The position numbers and the translations under genes are program-made. Shown piece by piece: positions 1-8,078 of a stretch of DNA of 64,000 bases. The notes beneath the pieces are model-generated. The model was not told where the DNA came from. It ran no database searches and saw nothing but the letters and a program-made list of their open reading frames with translations. How positions within the stretch are numbered: the first letter of the stretch is position 1; each line of letters begins with the position of its first letter. The stretch is from Thalassotalea algicola (GTDB taxonomy: Bacteria > Pseudomonadota > Gammaproteobacteria > Enterobacterales > Alteromonadaceae). The stretch covers positions 1 through 64,000 of the forward strand of contig NZ_JABBXH010000001.1 of assembly GCF_012932965.1 (NCBI RefSeq), in the 5' to 3' direction.

Positions 1-87
1 TACAAAGCTTTCTTGTTCTATATCAGAATTTCGATTAGTGTATGATTTACGATAATTTTTTGAAGCTTTATTAGTTTTTCTATACAT
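1..87 (-). CDS. partial ORF of unknown function, 5' end only
   Basis: An open frame of 29 codons runs off the left edge of the window. It starts at an ATG (complement of 85-87) preceded by an AGGAG ribosome binding site (near 95-99) at normal spacing. The visible N-terminus is strongly basic and polar (begins MYRKTNKASKNYRKSY). It does not resemble the N-terminus of integron integrases that I know, although its divergent position next to the first cassette is where intI would sit. No function can be assigned from so short a piece. It could be a reverse-oriented cassette gene or a gene flanking the array. Confidence 0.45.
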   Translation of the reverse strand, partial: MYRKTNKASKNYRKSYTNRNSDIEQESFV

Positions 88-97
88 AGGTAATCTC

Positions 98-128
98 CTA
101 CCTTACAAGGTAGCATACCTTGCAAGGT
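98..128. repeat. two adjacent small palindromes upstream of the left-edge ORF
   Basis: CCTTACAAGG and CCTTGCAAGG lie close together (about 100-109 and 117-126), forming two near-identical palindromes with centres 17 bases apart. They sit just upstream of the ribosome binding site of the minus-strand ORF, where an operator or leader hairpins would be expected. The role is an inference. Confidence 0.4.
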
Positions 129-153
129 CTCACTAATAAGCTGTTAGTTGCCA

Positions 154-684
154 ATGGAGAGTGGATTGAGCATTAGAGTTATTGAGGTAGTTGACTACGA
201 TTCAAATTGGCAGAAAAAATTTGAAAGTGAAAAGTTACTACTAACGAATGCGATAGGAGTTAATGCAATAAAGATTGAACACATTGGAAGTACATCCATT
301 GTAGGCCTAGCCGCAAAACCCATTATTGATATTTTAATTGAAGTCTCAAGCTTAATGGAATTAGATACTGCCAATGAAAAACTTGAAGCACTTGGTTATA
401 AGGTCAAAGGTGAAAATGGCATTTCAGGTCGTCGGTATTTTCAAAAAGGTGGCAACCAACGCAGTCATCAAGTTCATGCATTTCAAACAAATGACATCAA
501 CCTACTTCGGCATTTAGCATTTAAAGAATATCTAATTGCTCACCCTGCAATAGCGTCAGAGTATTCTGCTATTAAAAAAGAAGCCGTTTCAAAATGCGAA
601 AATAATATAAATGTCTATATGGCGCTAAAAAACGACTTTATTGAAAAGCATGAAAAGTTAGCTATAGATTGGTTCGGCAACTAA
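154..684 (+). CDS. GrpB family protein (cassette 1)
   Basis: This 176-aa protein belongs to the GrpB/UPF0157 family, which has a nucleotidyltransferase-like fold and no firmly established substrate. The family signature GSTSIVGLAAKPIIDI lies at about residues 45-60, followed by a HQVHAF motif near 105 and a helical C-terminus. The ATG at 154 is preferred over the in-frame TTG at 148, because 148 lies inside the attC core of the array. No clear ribosome binding site precedes it, as is common for first codons of cassettes. It is the only gene of cassette 1 and ends inside the R'' box of its attC. GrpB genes are frequent cargo of integrons; expression probably depends on an upstream promoter outside the cassette. 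Confidence 0.85.
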   Translation: MESGLSIRVIEVVDYDSNWQKKFESEKLLLTNAIGVNAIKIEHIGSTSIVGLAAKPIIDILIEVSSLMELDTANEKLEALGYKVKGENGISGRRYFQKGGNQRSHQVHAFQTNDINLLRHLAFKEYLIAHPAIASEYSAIKKEAVSKCENNINVYMALKNDFIEKHEKLAIDWFGN

Positions 685-778
685 CAAGTTACTCAAAAGG
701 ACACAAAACGCTTGGCTTGTGCTCCTTCGTCGCTAATTTTAGCCAAGCATTTATGCGCCCATTAGTAAGGCGTTATGT
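679..778 (+). repeat. attC: attC site of cassette 1
   Basis: R'' box AACTAAC at 679-685 and R' box GTTATGT at 772-778 bound a 100-bp imperfect palindrome. The inner arms GCTTGGCT (about 710-717) and AGCCAAGC (about 741-748) are perfectly complementary. The stop codon of the GrpB gene overlaps R''. Confidence 0.85.
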
Positions 779-799
779 TTACCAGAGGATTTGGTTAAC

Positions 800-1093
800 T
801 TGAAAATCAAGCATTATGCTCAACCATTAAAAACGTTAGCTAAGTCTAGTATTGAAAATGTTATTTTAGAAATAGCTGTTGCGATTGTTAGTGGTACATT
901 ATCACTAGCAAGTTATAAAACGGGTTTTGGAATTTTATTTTTTCCAATGTTTGCTGTTTTTTGTTTGTGCATGCTTGGTATCTCCTTATCAATAACCCTT
1001 GCAATCAAGGAATATATTGTAGAAAAGCGTAAACATAACAAGTCGATAATGGCAAGGACGCAAAACGCTTGGTTTGCGCTCCTTCGTCGCTAA
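800..1093 (+). CDS. small membrane protein of unknown function (cassette 2)
   Basis: A protein of about 97 aa with no family I recognise. Two hydrophobic segments (about residues 21-40 and 44-68) suggest two membrane-spanning helices, followed by a basic tail. The start is uncertain: an AGAGG at 784-788 suits a TTG at 800, while the TTG at 791 would be only two bases from it. The reading frame does not stop before the attC site: the last 20 or so codons are the attC sequence itself, so the C-terminus would be replaced if the cassette were rearranged. It is the only frame of this size in cassette 2. Confidence 0.5.
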   Translation: MKIKHYAQPLKTLAKSSIENVILEIAVAIVSGTLSLASYKTGFGILFFPMFAVFCLCMLGISLSITLAIKEYIVEKRKHNKSIMARTQNAWFALLRR

Positions 1094-1135
1094 TTTTAGC
1101 CAGCTATTTTATTGCCTCTTAACGAGGCGTTATGT
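1033..1135 (+). repeat. attC: attC site of cassette 2
   Basis: R'' ACATAAC at 1033-1039 and R' GTTATGT at 1129-1135 are exact complements. Inner arms GCTTGGTT and AGCCAGCT pair imperfectly. The central segment (GCTCCTTCGTCGCTAATTTT) is the same as in the attC of cassette 1. Confidence 0.85.
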
Positions 1136-1153
1136 ATCTAGGAGACTTCAATA

Positions 1154-1372
1154 GTGATTATAAAATTTAACGTATTTGGCAAGCAAATGTCTGTTCTTAA
1201 AAAAGAACAAGAATGGCAATTGTTTAATGAATCAGATACAGGTATTCGCTCACGAGTTTATGATGTGGTTATTCCTTCTGATTTAGATTCTACTCAATTA
1301 GAAACCTATCTTGATGATATATTTCATGAGTATTCTTCAGATAAGCACCCAAAAGTAATCAGAGTCGCTTAG
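1154..1372 (+). CDS. conserved 72-aa protein (cassette 3), probably DUF7661 family
   Basis: A 72-aa protein starting at GTG 1154 with an AGGAG ribosome binding site at 1140-1144 (spacing 9). The pattern NVFGK near the N-terminus, DVVIPSDL in the middle and YLDDIFHE near the C-terminus matches a family of small proteins common in proteobacteria and on integrons. I believe this is DUF7661, but the name is from memory. It has no signal peptide, membrane segment or catalytic motif that I can see. It is the last gene of the array, 10 bases before the R'' box of its attC. Function unknown. Confidence 0.75.
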   Translation: MIIKFNVFGKQMSVLKKEQEWQLFNESDTGIRSRVYDVVIPSDLDSTQLETYLDDIFHEYSSDKHPKVIRVA

Positions 1373-1382
1373 AGTTACAGCC

Positions 1383-1481
1383 ACATAACAAGGCATTCAA
1401 TCAGACACAAAACAGCTTGGCTTGTGTTCATTTCTCACAACTTGTAGCCAAGAATTATTCGCCCTTATGCGGGCATTATCA
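1383..1481 (+). repeat. attC: terminal attC site of cassette 3, with altered R' box
   Basis: R'' ACATAAC at 1383-1389 is intact and complements the start of cassette 3. Inner arms CTTGGCT and AGCCAAG are present. At the expected R' position (1475-1481) the sequence is ATTATCA instead of GTTATGT, so the G and the GTT triplet at the cleavage point are lost. This marks the right end of the array. Confidence 0.7.
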
Positions 1482-1547
1482 TCGTCCGCTATTGGCACTT
1501 AAGCGACTATCAGTCGTAAATTAAGTCCCATTATTCTTGGCACATAA

Positions 1548-1571
1548 AAAAGGCGACCTAAGTCGCCTTTT
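1548..1571 (-). terminator. bidirectional rho-independent terminator
   Basis: AAAAGGCGAC (1548-1557) and GTCGCCTTTT (1562-1571) form a ten-base perfect stem with a CTAA loop, A/T-flanked on both sides. It lies 24 bases beyond the stop codon of the TonB-dependent receptor gene and can also end transcription coming from the cassette array. Confidence 0.8.
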
Positions 1572-1594
1572 CAATAGAAGTTTAAGCGGTAAGC

Positions 1595-4252
1595 TTAATC
1601 AAACTCCCACTTAAACTGAATATCAAAGCCAATACCACGTGTTTCGCTACGTAGTAAGGTGTCTTCAAACTCAATTTCTTTCTTCTCATCAAGAATGTTT
1701 TGAACTTTAAACTTCAACGTTGTTGCAAAAGTTGGGTAGTAGGTATAAACCAAGTCTAATGAGTGGAATGGTTGCTCGTTAGCATCATCTTTATCATCAA
1801 TACCAGGAATGATAATACGTTCACCAAACACGTTATAGGCTAGTGTTGCAGTGTGATTACCATTCGGGTGGTCGTAACCTAAGTTTAAGTTAACTACATA
1901 TTCTGAGTGACCTGTCATACGACGCGTTGGATTAGTGATCGAGGTCGAAACACCGGTTTGCTCAACCACTTTTTGCGTATCGATATTAATTTCAGAATCA
2001 GAAAGCGTAACGTTACCAGACAAGAACAAGTCGTTTCCTATGCCGCCAAGGAACGCGAAGTCTTTCATGAATTCAACTTCAATACCGTACACTTCACCGT
2101 CTTCTGCATTGGCGATACGGATAAGTGGAGGACCATCTTGCGCTGGTGATTGTACTGATTCAATAGGGTCAGTCATGTCTTTGTAGAATAAACCTACCGA
2201 CAAGTTTTCACCTGTGCCCATGTACCATTCCCAGCGTAAGTCGTAGTTTTTCACTTGTGTACTGCGTACTGCAGGTGTACCACCGATTGGGAATTCAGTT
2301 AATGGATCAATATAGGTTGCTGGTGCGACTTCACGAATGTCTGGGCGAATTGCCGTTTCACCGTACGACGCACGAATTTGCATCGTTTCATCAATGATAT
2401 AAGTAAGTGCTAGTGCACCGTAATAATCATCTTCTTTAAACGCAAGTTCAGCTAAGTCTTCTTCTGTTGGGTTAGCGGGAATGTCAAACTGACCAGTCGC
2501 AGGATCTAGCGGAGCAACCACTTGACGGAAATCTTCCCAACGAACACCGCCGCTAATACGCCATGTATTGTCGAAGAACGCATCTGCTTCAACATAATAA
2601 GCATCTACTTTCTGTGCTGATAAGTAATCATCACCAGCTACTGATGTATCACGAATAAGCAGTTCGCTACCAGAGAGCGGATGGTTTAGCACCACATCGT
2701 CATTTAAGATTTCATTCATCTCGTAGCCAGATAAATCTAAGTTATCAAAGGCTAATGTATTCACATCAATACGACGCGCAAATGCATCACGAGTTTTTTC
2801 GATGTAATCAGCACCTGCTTTTAATTCTACTTCTGTTGAATCAAATGTCAGCGGCAAAGAGATGTTAAATCCGGCATTTTCTACGTTGTCATCTAACTCT
2901 TGGAAAGTGTATCGTGAAGCGGTAGTTGCTTTACGTAGTGAGCTTTCAGTCATTAGGTCAAACACACCGTCTTCGTTCTCATCGGCTAAGATGTAACGTG
3001 TAGAGATGTTACCTGGCGCATAACGATTTGAACGTGAATCAGAGTATTTCCAATCTACCCCAATAAACCACCATTTAGGAAATGTATGGCTACCACGCAC
3101 TTGGTTAACGATTAGTTCACGCTCTTCGTAAGCAACATCAATGTCGCGTACGCGTAAACCGTCTGATAATAAGACGTTATTAGTATTACCGTATTTTTCT
3201 TTAATTTGATCACGCGTGTCATGCAATATGGTCGAGCTGAAATCAACTTTATGATCACGTTTATATTCAACACCGAAGTTAAACATACCTGACCATTTAA
3301 CTGAATGTTCAGTTGAAACTACATCATCAAAACCACGCACTAAATCAAATGAACCGTCTGGTTGCAGCACAAAGTCTTGGCCTTCGTATTCTTCAGACAC
3401 TTGCCATTCGTTGTCGTAAGAAAGCGCTGTTAAGAAACCAAAACGAAAATCACCAGATGCTGAATCAAATCGATTACCAATGGTCATGTCTAAACCAAAA
3501 TCTGGATTTGGATCTTCTGACTTTGGATCGTAATCTTTATATAGTTCAGCTGCGATTGCGCGGTTGTCTGCTTGAGACAGGTCACCTAATGGATCGTAAT
3601 TTGACCATAATTGACGCAAAGCAGCAGGTGCTTCACGTGTACCATCGTCAAGTCCATACCAATCGTCATCACCACCTTCGTAGCTCAGACCGTTATCGCT
3701 ATTGTCAGTATTACCACCAAGGTTGCCTGAAATATTAAATACGAACTGAGATGGAATAGACTTCAAGCGAATATCGACGTTACCACCACCAAAGTGCGCT
3801 GGCATAGACGGCGAATAAGATTTTTGAACCGATAATGATTCGATAATAGATGATGGAAATAAATCTAAAGGAATTACCGTACGGGTTGGGTCGGGTGAAG
3901 GTACCGAAGCACCATTTAATTGGGTGCTTGAGTATCGCTCACCTAGGCCGCGCACGTAAATAAATTTACCATCAACTAATGTTAAACCCGTAACACGACG
4001 AAGTGCTGCAGCAGCATCACTATCACCGGTACGAGCAATTTGTTCAGCACCTAAGATATCAGCAACAAACGCTTGGTTTTTACGTTCTTCGATAACTGCA
4101 CTTGCAGTGCCTTTTAAGCGGCTAACTTTTACAACAACTTCTTCTATTGCTTCGTCGTCAGCTTCTTGTGCAGACGCTTGAATAGCTGTTAAGCCTGACA
4201 ATACCGCCACGGCTAAACTTGATAATCCAAAGCGCTTAATATTAGTGTTCAT
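1595..4252 (-). CDS. TonB-dependent outer-membrane receptor
   Basis: An 885-aa receptor that would import a ligand across the outer membrane using TonB-ExbBD energy. A signal peptide (cleavage after about ASA, residue 28) is followed by an EEVVV stretch that may serve as TonB box. The plug domain carries RNQ/KNQ-type, RVTGL and [11 protein letters not shown] motifs (residues about 55-170), then a long beta-barrel rich in aromatic strands. The ATG at 4252 is preferred over the ATG at 4264, because GAGG sits six bases upstream of 4252 and overlaps the first ATG. The lipoprotein gene lies upstream in the same direction, 228 bases away, so the two are probably co-transcribed. The ligand cannot be read from the sequence; the candidate Pho box upstream of the partner suggests a phosphorus source. 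Confidence 0.9.
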   Translation of the reverse strand: MNTNIKRFGLSSLAVAVLSGLTAIQASAQEADDEAIEEVVVKVSRLKGTASAVIEERKNQAFVADILGAEQIARTGDSDAAAALRRVTGLTLVDGKFIYVRGLGERYSSTQLNGASVPSPDPTRTVIPLDLFPSSIIESLSVQKSYSPSMPAHFGGGNVDIRLKSIPSQFVFNISGNLGGNTDNSDNGLSYEGGDDDWYGLDDGTREAPAALRQLWSNYDPLGDLSQADNRAIAAELYKDYDPKSEDPNPDFGLDMTIGNRFDSASGDFRFGFLTALSYDNEWQVSEEYEGQDFVLQPDGSFDLVRGFDDVVSTEHSVKWSGMFNFGVEYKRDHKVDFSSTILHDTRDQIKEKYGNTNNVLLSDGLRVRDIDVAYEERELIVNQVRGSHTFPKWWFIGVDWKYSDSRSNRYAPGNISTRYILADENEDGVFDLMTESSLRKATTASRYTFQELDDNVENAGFNISLPLTFDSTEVELKAGADYIEKTRDAFARRIDVNTLAFDNLDLSGYEMNEILNDDVVLNHPLSGSELLIRDTSVAGDDYLSAQKVDAYYVEADAFFDNTWRISGGVRWEDFRQVVAPLDPATGQFDIPANPTEEDLAELAFKEDDYYGALALTYIIDETMQIRASYGETAIRPDIREVAPATYIDPLTEFPIGGTPAVRSTQVKNYDLRWEWYMGTGENLSVGLFYKDMTDPIESVQSPAQDGPPLIRIANAEDGEVYGIEVEFMKDFAFLGGIGNDLFLSGNVTLSDSEINIDTQKVVEQTGVSTSITNPTRRMTGHSEYVVNLNLGYDHPNGNHTATLAYNVFGERIIIPGIDDKDDANEQPFHSLDLVYTYYPTFATTLKFKVQNILDEKKEIEFEDTLLRSETRGIGFDIQFKWEFD

Positions 4253-4364
4253 TTCAAACCTCATTAGAATGGCTAGCCATGTTGTTTTTCATTTTGGCTA
4301 GTTGTAGAACTAGAATTGCCTGACTCGAACACTTATTTCTATCAGGCTTAGGCATTTCAAATTG

Positions 4365-4467
4365 AAGCCAGTTGGCTTGTAGGAATGAGAGAAGTACACA
4401 TTTACTAAACAATAGGTTTATAAACATAAATGAGTACTTCTGATGCCGCCCACAGGCTAACTGGCAA
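4365..4467. repeat. extended nested inverted repeat in the receptor-lipoprotein gap
   Basis: Outer arms GCCAGTTGGCTTGT (4367-4380) and ACAGGCTAACTGGC (about 4452-4465) pair at 12 of 14 positions. Inner arms GAAGTACACATTTA (4391-4404) and TAAATGAGTACTTC (4427-4440) pair at 13 of 14. The loop holds the palindrome GTTTATAAAC. It could act as an mRNA stabiliser or attenuator between the two genes, or be a repeat element. Confidence 0.65.
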
Positions 4468-4480
4468 AAAGTTGGAAGGC

Positions 4481-7216
4481 CTACTCTAAGCCGACTGTCC
4501 ACCCTGCAGTCCAATCATTGTTTTCGCTTACCGCACCGATGTGGTCAGCATTATCGAAGAAAGGATGTGAGCCGAAGCTGTAAGGCGTTGTAGTATCAAT
4601 GGTGTAAATACCGTTGATTACATCGCTAATGCCCGCTTCTGTACTGTTATCAGCGTTGATATTAATTACCCAATCCATTAGGTCGAACGTACCAGTTGAG
4701 CTGTCTTGGCTCTTGAAGTTCTCACCACAAGCGAACACTGAGTTAGTAATCACTGTTTCACCAGCAATTGCTTGGTCAACGGTTACGCCTGCTTCAAGCT
4801 CTAAACACTCACCAGCGGCGTTAGTCACGACGAAGTTGTGTAGTTGAGCGCGAGTACCTTCACGTAAGTAGATACCTTCTGAATCTTTATCAGCCGTATC
4901 GAACGCGTTGCCAATAATGGTCATGTTTGCAATTGTAGGGTTAGATTGTGGATCTTTGCTTGGGTTTGAACCGTCGTTATCTGCTTCAATCGCTCGGTTA
5001 GCTTCACCGTCGTTTGCGTCATGCTTAACAAGTACGTATTGCATATTGCCGCGGAAGCCGTTATCCCAGTCTACAGAGTCATCTTTGTTCGCTGTTAATA
5101 CAACATACTTCGCATTAACTGCACCACCGAAGAACTCAACACCATCGTCAGCATTTTCGTGAACCTGAATAAATTCAACTGTTGTAGCTGAACCAACACC
5201 ACCGAATGTAATACCGTTTAATTCGTTATCTGGTGCAATTTCATAACCTGCGTGTTTAACAACAACGTAGCGAAGCGTTCCTGAGTTATCTTCCCAGTTG
5301 TCGCCACCGAATGTAGCCCCTTCTTCAACACCTTCAACTTGTAAAGAACAAGAAGGGTCGATTGAATCATCACTTAATGTAGGACACTTGTTAGATGGTG
5401 CGTTACCTAAGATAACCATACCACCCCATTGGCCAGAACCTGTTTCTTCACCTAAGATATCTTGGCTAGAAGTAAAGGTAATTGGCGCTTGAGCAGAGCC
5501 TAAGGCTTCAATTTTTGAATCGCGGCTAACGACTAAGTAATCACCACCTGAGCGACCAAAAATAGTGGTTCCCGCTTCAATTGATAATGTTGCAGAATCA
5601 GCACGGTTATTACCAACAAACACTGGGCCGTCTAGCGCGTATAAGTTACCAGAAGTTAATGTTAAATCGGCTGTGATAGTTCCTGAGATTTCACATGTAG
5701 TTTGACCATTTACCGGAGCAATTGCTGCAGTTCCTGTCGGACAACCTTCTTCTACCGCTTTAGCTGTAATTTCACCGCCACCAAAGCCGAATGCCCAACC
5801 TTCACGCCAATCTGAAGAACCATCGAATGCACCTTGATAATCAGTTACGTCAAACCAAGTATCTACAGCAGATACATCTTGACCAGCACCTAGTAATGGT
5901 GATTGTGCACTTGGTACACCATCTTCATCGACAAGAATTGACGTGCTGACCATGTTGGAATCTTCAGCCGTAAACCACGCTGCTAAGTCAAACCCGTCAG
6001 AGCCTTTGAAATTTTCGCCGTTGTTACAAGCCATCGTACTGTTTTGGAAAACGATGTTACCTGATTCAGCATTTGTAACCGTTTGACCTGCTTCAAATTC
6101 TAAACACTCACCCATTTCTGAAGGGCCAGTAACCACTGTGTTGTAGATGCTTGCAGATGTACCTTCACGTAAATAAATACCTTCAGAATCTTTATCTGCT
6201 GTGTCGAAGTTGTTACCAATAATTGTCATATTAGCAATTGTTGGATTAGACATAGGCTCTTTATCTGGTGTAGAACCATCGTTATCAGCTTCGATAGCTC
6301 GGTTCGCTTCACCAGCATTAGCTGCATGTTGCACGAATACGTGTTGAATACGACCTTTAAAGCCATTATCCCAATCAATGCTGTCGTCTTTGTTACCTGT
6401 TAGCACTAAGTGCTTAACATCTACAGCACCACCGAAGAACTCTACACCGTCATCTGCGTTAGCATGAACTTGTAAGTAATCAACCGTTGTACCAGAACCA
6501 ACACCACCAAATGTCACACCGTTCAATTCATTATCTGGTGCAATTTCATAACCGGCGAATTTAACGACCACGTACTTAAGTACACCTGAATTATCTTCCC
6601 AGTCTTCACCACCGAATACAGCACCTTCTGCTACACCTTCAACTTGAAGTGCACATTCACTGCCGTCTGATGGACATTTGTTTGAAGGCGCATTACCTAA
6701 AATTACAATACCACCCCATTGGCCAGCGGTTGCTTCTTCACCTTTAACATCTTGTAGCGATGTAAAAATGATTGGTTCTTGCTTTGTACCTTCAGCCATG
6801 ATTTTTCCGTCACGGTGAACAACTAAGTAGTCGTTACCAGATTGACCGAATAACACAGCGTCTTTTTCGATAGTTAACGTTGCATCAGCCATTACTTCCA
6901 ATGCACCGCTAATTGCATAAAATACTGGCTTACTGCCATCTGAGCTAGCAAGTGTTGTATCTTCATCAACTTGACCGTCAATGACTTGCACTTGAACATC
7001 AAAACCTACCGCTGCGCTTACTTCAGCTGATAAAGTTGTAGAAGGAACACCTGGTAATTCAACTCCTGTATCTGGGTTTACTGGCGCAGGGTTGTTAATA
7101 ATAGTATCACCAACCGAGTTATCTACTTCTGAACTTAATTTGATGTCGCCACCACAACCGGCTAATACCAAGGCAGCTGAAACTGCACTTATTTTAAATA
7201 GGTTTGTCATTTGCAT
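4481..7216 (-). CDS. large lipoprotein with two internal repeats, partner of the TonB receptor
   Basis: A 911-aa protein with a lipoprotein signal (LVLAGC, Cys21). The rest is an almost exact duplication of a module of about 400 residues. Both copies contain, in order, FGxSGxDYLVVxRDxKI, PIxFTS, GQWGGxVILGNAPSNKCP, YEIAPDNELNGxTFGGVGS, DDGVEFFGGAV, DWDNGF, NRAIEADNDGS and GIYLREGT. The pattern of short turns and repeated small hydrophobic strands suggests a right-handed parallel beta-helix, and similar proteins are common beside TonB receptors in Bacteroidota and Alteromonadales. It probably sits on the outer membrane and works with the receptor encoded downstream. The start is supported by an AGG seven bases upstream. 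No catalytic residues are recognised. Confidence 0.8.
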   Translation of the reverse strand: MQMTNLFKISAVSAALVLAGCGGDIKLSSEVDNSVGDTIINNPAPVNPDTGVELPGVPSTTLSAEVSAAVGFDVQVQVIDGQVDEDTTLASSDGSKPVFYAISGALEVMADATLTIEKDAVLFGQSGNDYLVVHRDGKIMAEGTKQEPIIFTSLQDVKGEEATAGQWGGIVILGNAPSNKCPSDGSECALQVEGVAEGAVFGGEDWEDNSGVLKYVVVKFAGYEIAPDNELNGVTFGGVGSGTTVDYLQVHANADDGVEFFGGAVDVKHLVLTGNKDDSIDWDNGFKGRIQHVFVQHAANAGEANRAIEADNDGSTPDKEPMSNPTIANMTIIGNNFDTADKDSEGIYLREGTSASIYNTVVTGPSEMGECLEFEAGQTVTNAESGNIVFQNSTMACNNGENFKGSDGFDLAAWFTAEDSNMVSTSILVDEDGVPSAQSPLLGAGQDVSAVDTWFDVTDYQGAFDGSSDWREGWAFGFGGGEITAKAVEEGCPTGTAAIAPVNGQTTCEISGTITADLTLTSGNLYALDGPVFVGNNRADSATLSIEAGTTIFGRSGGDYLVVSRDSKIEALGSAQAPITFTSSQDILGEETGSGQWGGMVILGNAPSNKCPTLSDDSIDPSCSLQVEGVEEGATFGGDNWEDNSGTLRYVVVKHAGYEIAPDNELNGITFGGVGSATTVEFIQVHENADDGVEFFGGAVNAKYVVLTANKDDSVDWDNGFRGNMQYVLVKHDANDGEANRAIEADNDGSNPSKDPQSNPTIANMTIIGNAFDTADKDSEGIYLREGTRAQLHNFVVTNAAGECLELEAGVTVDQAIAGETVITNSVFACGENFKSQDSSTGTFDLMDWVININADNSTEAGISDVINGIYTIDTTTPYSFGSHPFFDNADHIGAVSENNDWTAGWTVGLE

Positions 7217-7632
7217 TTTGTTACCTGCTCCGCAGTGTTTAGTGTTTACATTTGCATGTAGCGGCTAATAAATTTTTAGCCTATTAAAATTTGCGGTAAT
7301 GCTAAGGATCAAAAATGACAGAATTGTTTTAGAAATATGTATTTTTTATTTAGGTAAAGTTACAGCAGGATGACAGTCTTGCCATGTTTGTAGTAAAAAT
7401 GCAGGCTGCAGATAAGCTTAATGAGCCTTGAACTAAGAGTGGATAATTAATAAACAATGCTCAAAATTATTTAAGGACAAAAAATTAATACACTTTTATG
7501 ACAACCCGCCCTCTTAATTTGTAACAAATCGGTTATGTCGCCTCATTCTTACGTTAAATAACATTGAACAATTGTTGAAAGCTCCTTATTATTTTTCGTC
7601 AAATTACAAAATACACGCTTGGAAACTTGGAA
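7217..7632. other. 416-bp divergent regulatory region
   Basis: An A/T-rich gap between the divergent lipoprotein and cytochrome b562 genes. It contains the candidate Pho box described separately and an additional isolated CTGTCAT half-site on the minus strand at 7315-7321. No further ORF or RNA gene is supported. Confidence 0.6.
7343..7376 (-). promoter_or_regulatory. candidate Pho box and -10 element for the lipoprotein-receptor operon
   Basis: On the minus strand, 7376-7359 reads CTGTCATCCTGCTGTAAC: two seven-base direct repeats separated by four bases, as in the PhoB consensus (CTGTCAT, N4, CTGTMAY). Ten bases further on is TAAAAA (7348-7343), the spacing and type of -10 seen in PhoB-activated promoters such as E. 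coli phoA. The promoter would start about 120 bases upstream of the lipoprotein gene. Read by eye; binding is inferred. Confidence 0.65.
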
Positions 7633-8064
7633 ATGAAAAAATTAATTGTACCTGTTTTACTATCATCATTAGCTTTTGCAGCGCCTAGCATGGCTGCTCA
7701 CCCTATGTGTGGCAAAACTGAGCTTGCCGACGTTATGGGCGATATGAAAGATCAAATGAAAGCAGTAAAGAAAGCAGCTAAATCTGGTGACATTGCAAAA
7801 GTTACGGCTATCGCCAACGAGTTACTAGCCTCTGTAGATAAGGCAGATCAATATGTACCGCTAGTCATCAGTGACAAAAAAGAATTAAATGCTACGCAAC
7901 AAGCCGATTTTAAAGATTATCAAAATGGCATTAAATTTTTAAAAGGCGCCGTTACTGACTTAGCAAGCGCAAAAGACATTGGCGCAATTAAAATGGCACT
8001 AGGTAAAATTGGTAAAGCCAGTAAAAAAGGTCACAAAGCATTTAAAATGGACTGTGACAAGTAA
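7633..8064 (+). CDS. cytochrome b562 family protein
   Basis: A 143-aa secreted protein with a signal peptide ending at about SMA. The mature part is predominantly helical and fits the four-helix cytochrome b562 family, a small periplasmic haem protein. Candidate axial ligands are a Met in the first mature helix (VMGDMKDQM) and the His in KKGHKAF near the C-terminus. The ATG at 7633 is chosen over the in-frame TTG at 7627. The cytochrome b561 gene follows after 14 bases, so the two probably form an electron-transfer pair, with the soluble protein receiving or giving electrons at the membrane cytochrome. The exact partner reaction is unknown. Confidence 0.75.
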   Translation: MKKLIVPVLLSSLAFAAPSMAAHPMCGKTELADVMGDMKDQMKAVKKAAKSGDIAKVTAIANELLASVDKADQYVPLVISDKKELNATQQADFKDYQNGIKFLKGAVTDLASAKDIGAIKMALGKIGKASKKGHKAFKMDCDK

Positions 8065-8078
8065 TTAGGCGATTAACA

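Larger units (their letters stand above)
143..1481 (+). mobile_element. integron gene-cassette array, 3' end (three cassettes)
   Basis: Three short genes in the same orientation are each followed by a roughly 100-bp imperfectly palindromic attC-like site. The cassette boundaries G/TT fall at 143/144, 772/773 and 1129/1130. In every cassette the first bases (TTAGTT, TTATGT, TTATGT) are the exact complement of the R'' box of that cassette's own attC (AACTAAC, ACATAAC, ACATAAC). This is the signature expected of excisable integron cassettes. The sites share inner arms GCTTGG(C/T)T and AGCCA(A/G) and a GGCGTTA-type end, like the attC sites of Vibrio, Shewanella and Pseudoalteromonas. No integrase gene is visible, so an intact integron extending left and a cluster of attC sites lacking an integrase are both possible. 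Confidence 0.85.

Noticed and set aside
1-87. Left-edge ORF as integron integrase
   Set aside because: Position fits, but the visible 29 residues do not match IntI N-termini; left unassigned.
3313-3738. Plus-strand frame of 141 codons inside the TonB receptor gene
   Set aside because: Antisense shadow of a clear conserved coding sequence; low-complexity Leu/His/Gln composition.
4254-4514. Minus-strand frame of 86 codons between the lipoprotein and receptor genes
   Set aside because: It starts inside the lipoprotein gene, covers the inverted repeat and ends in the receptor start; composition is not protein-like and no ribosome binding site is seen.
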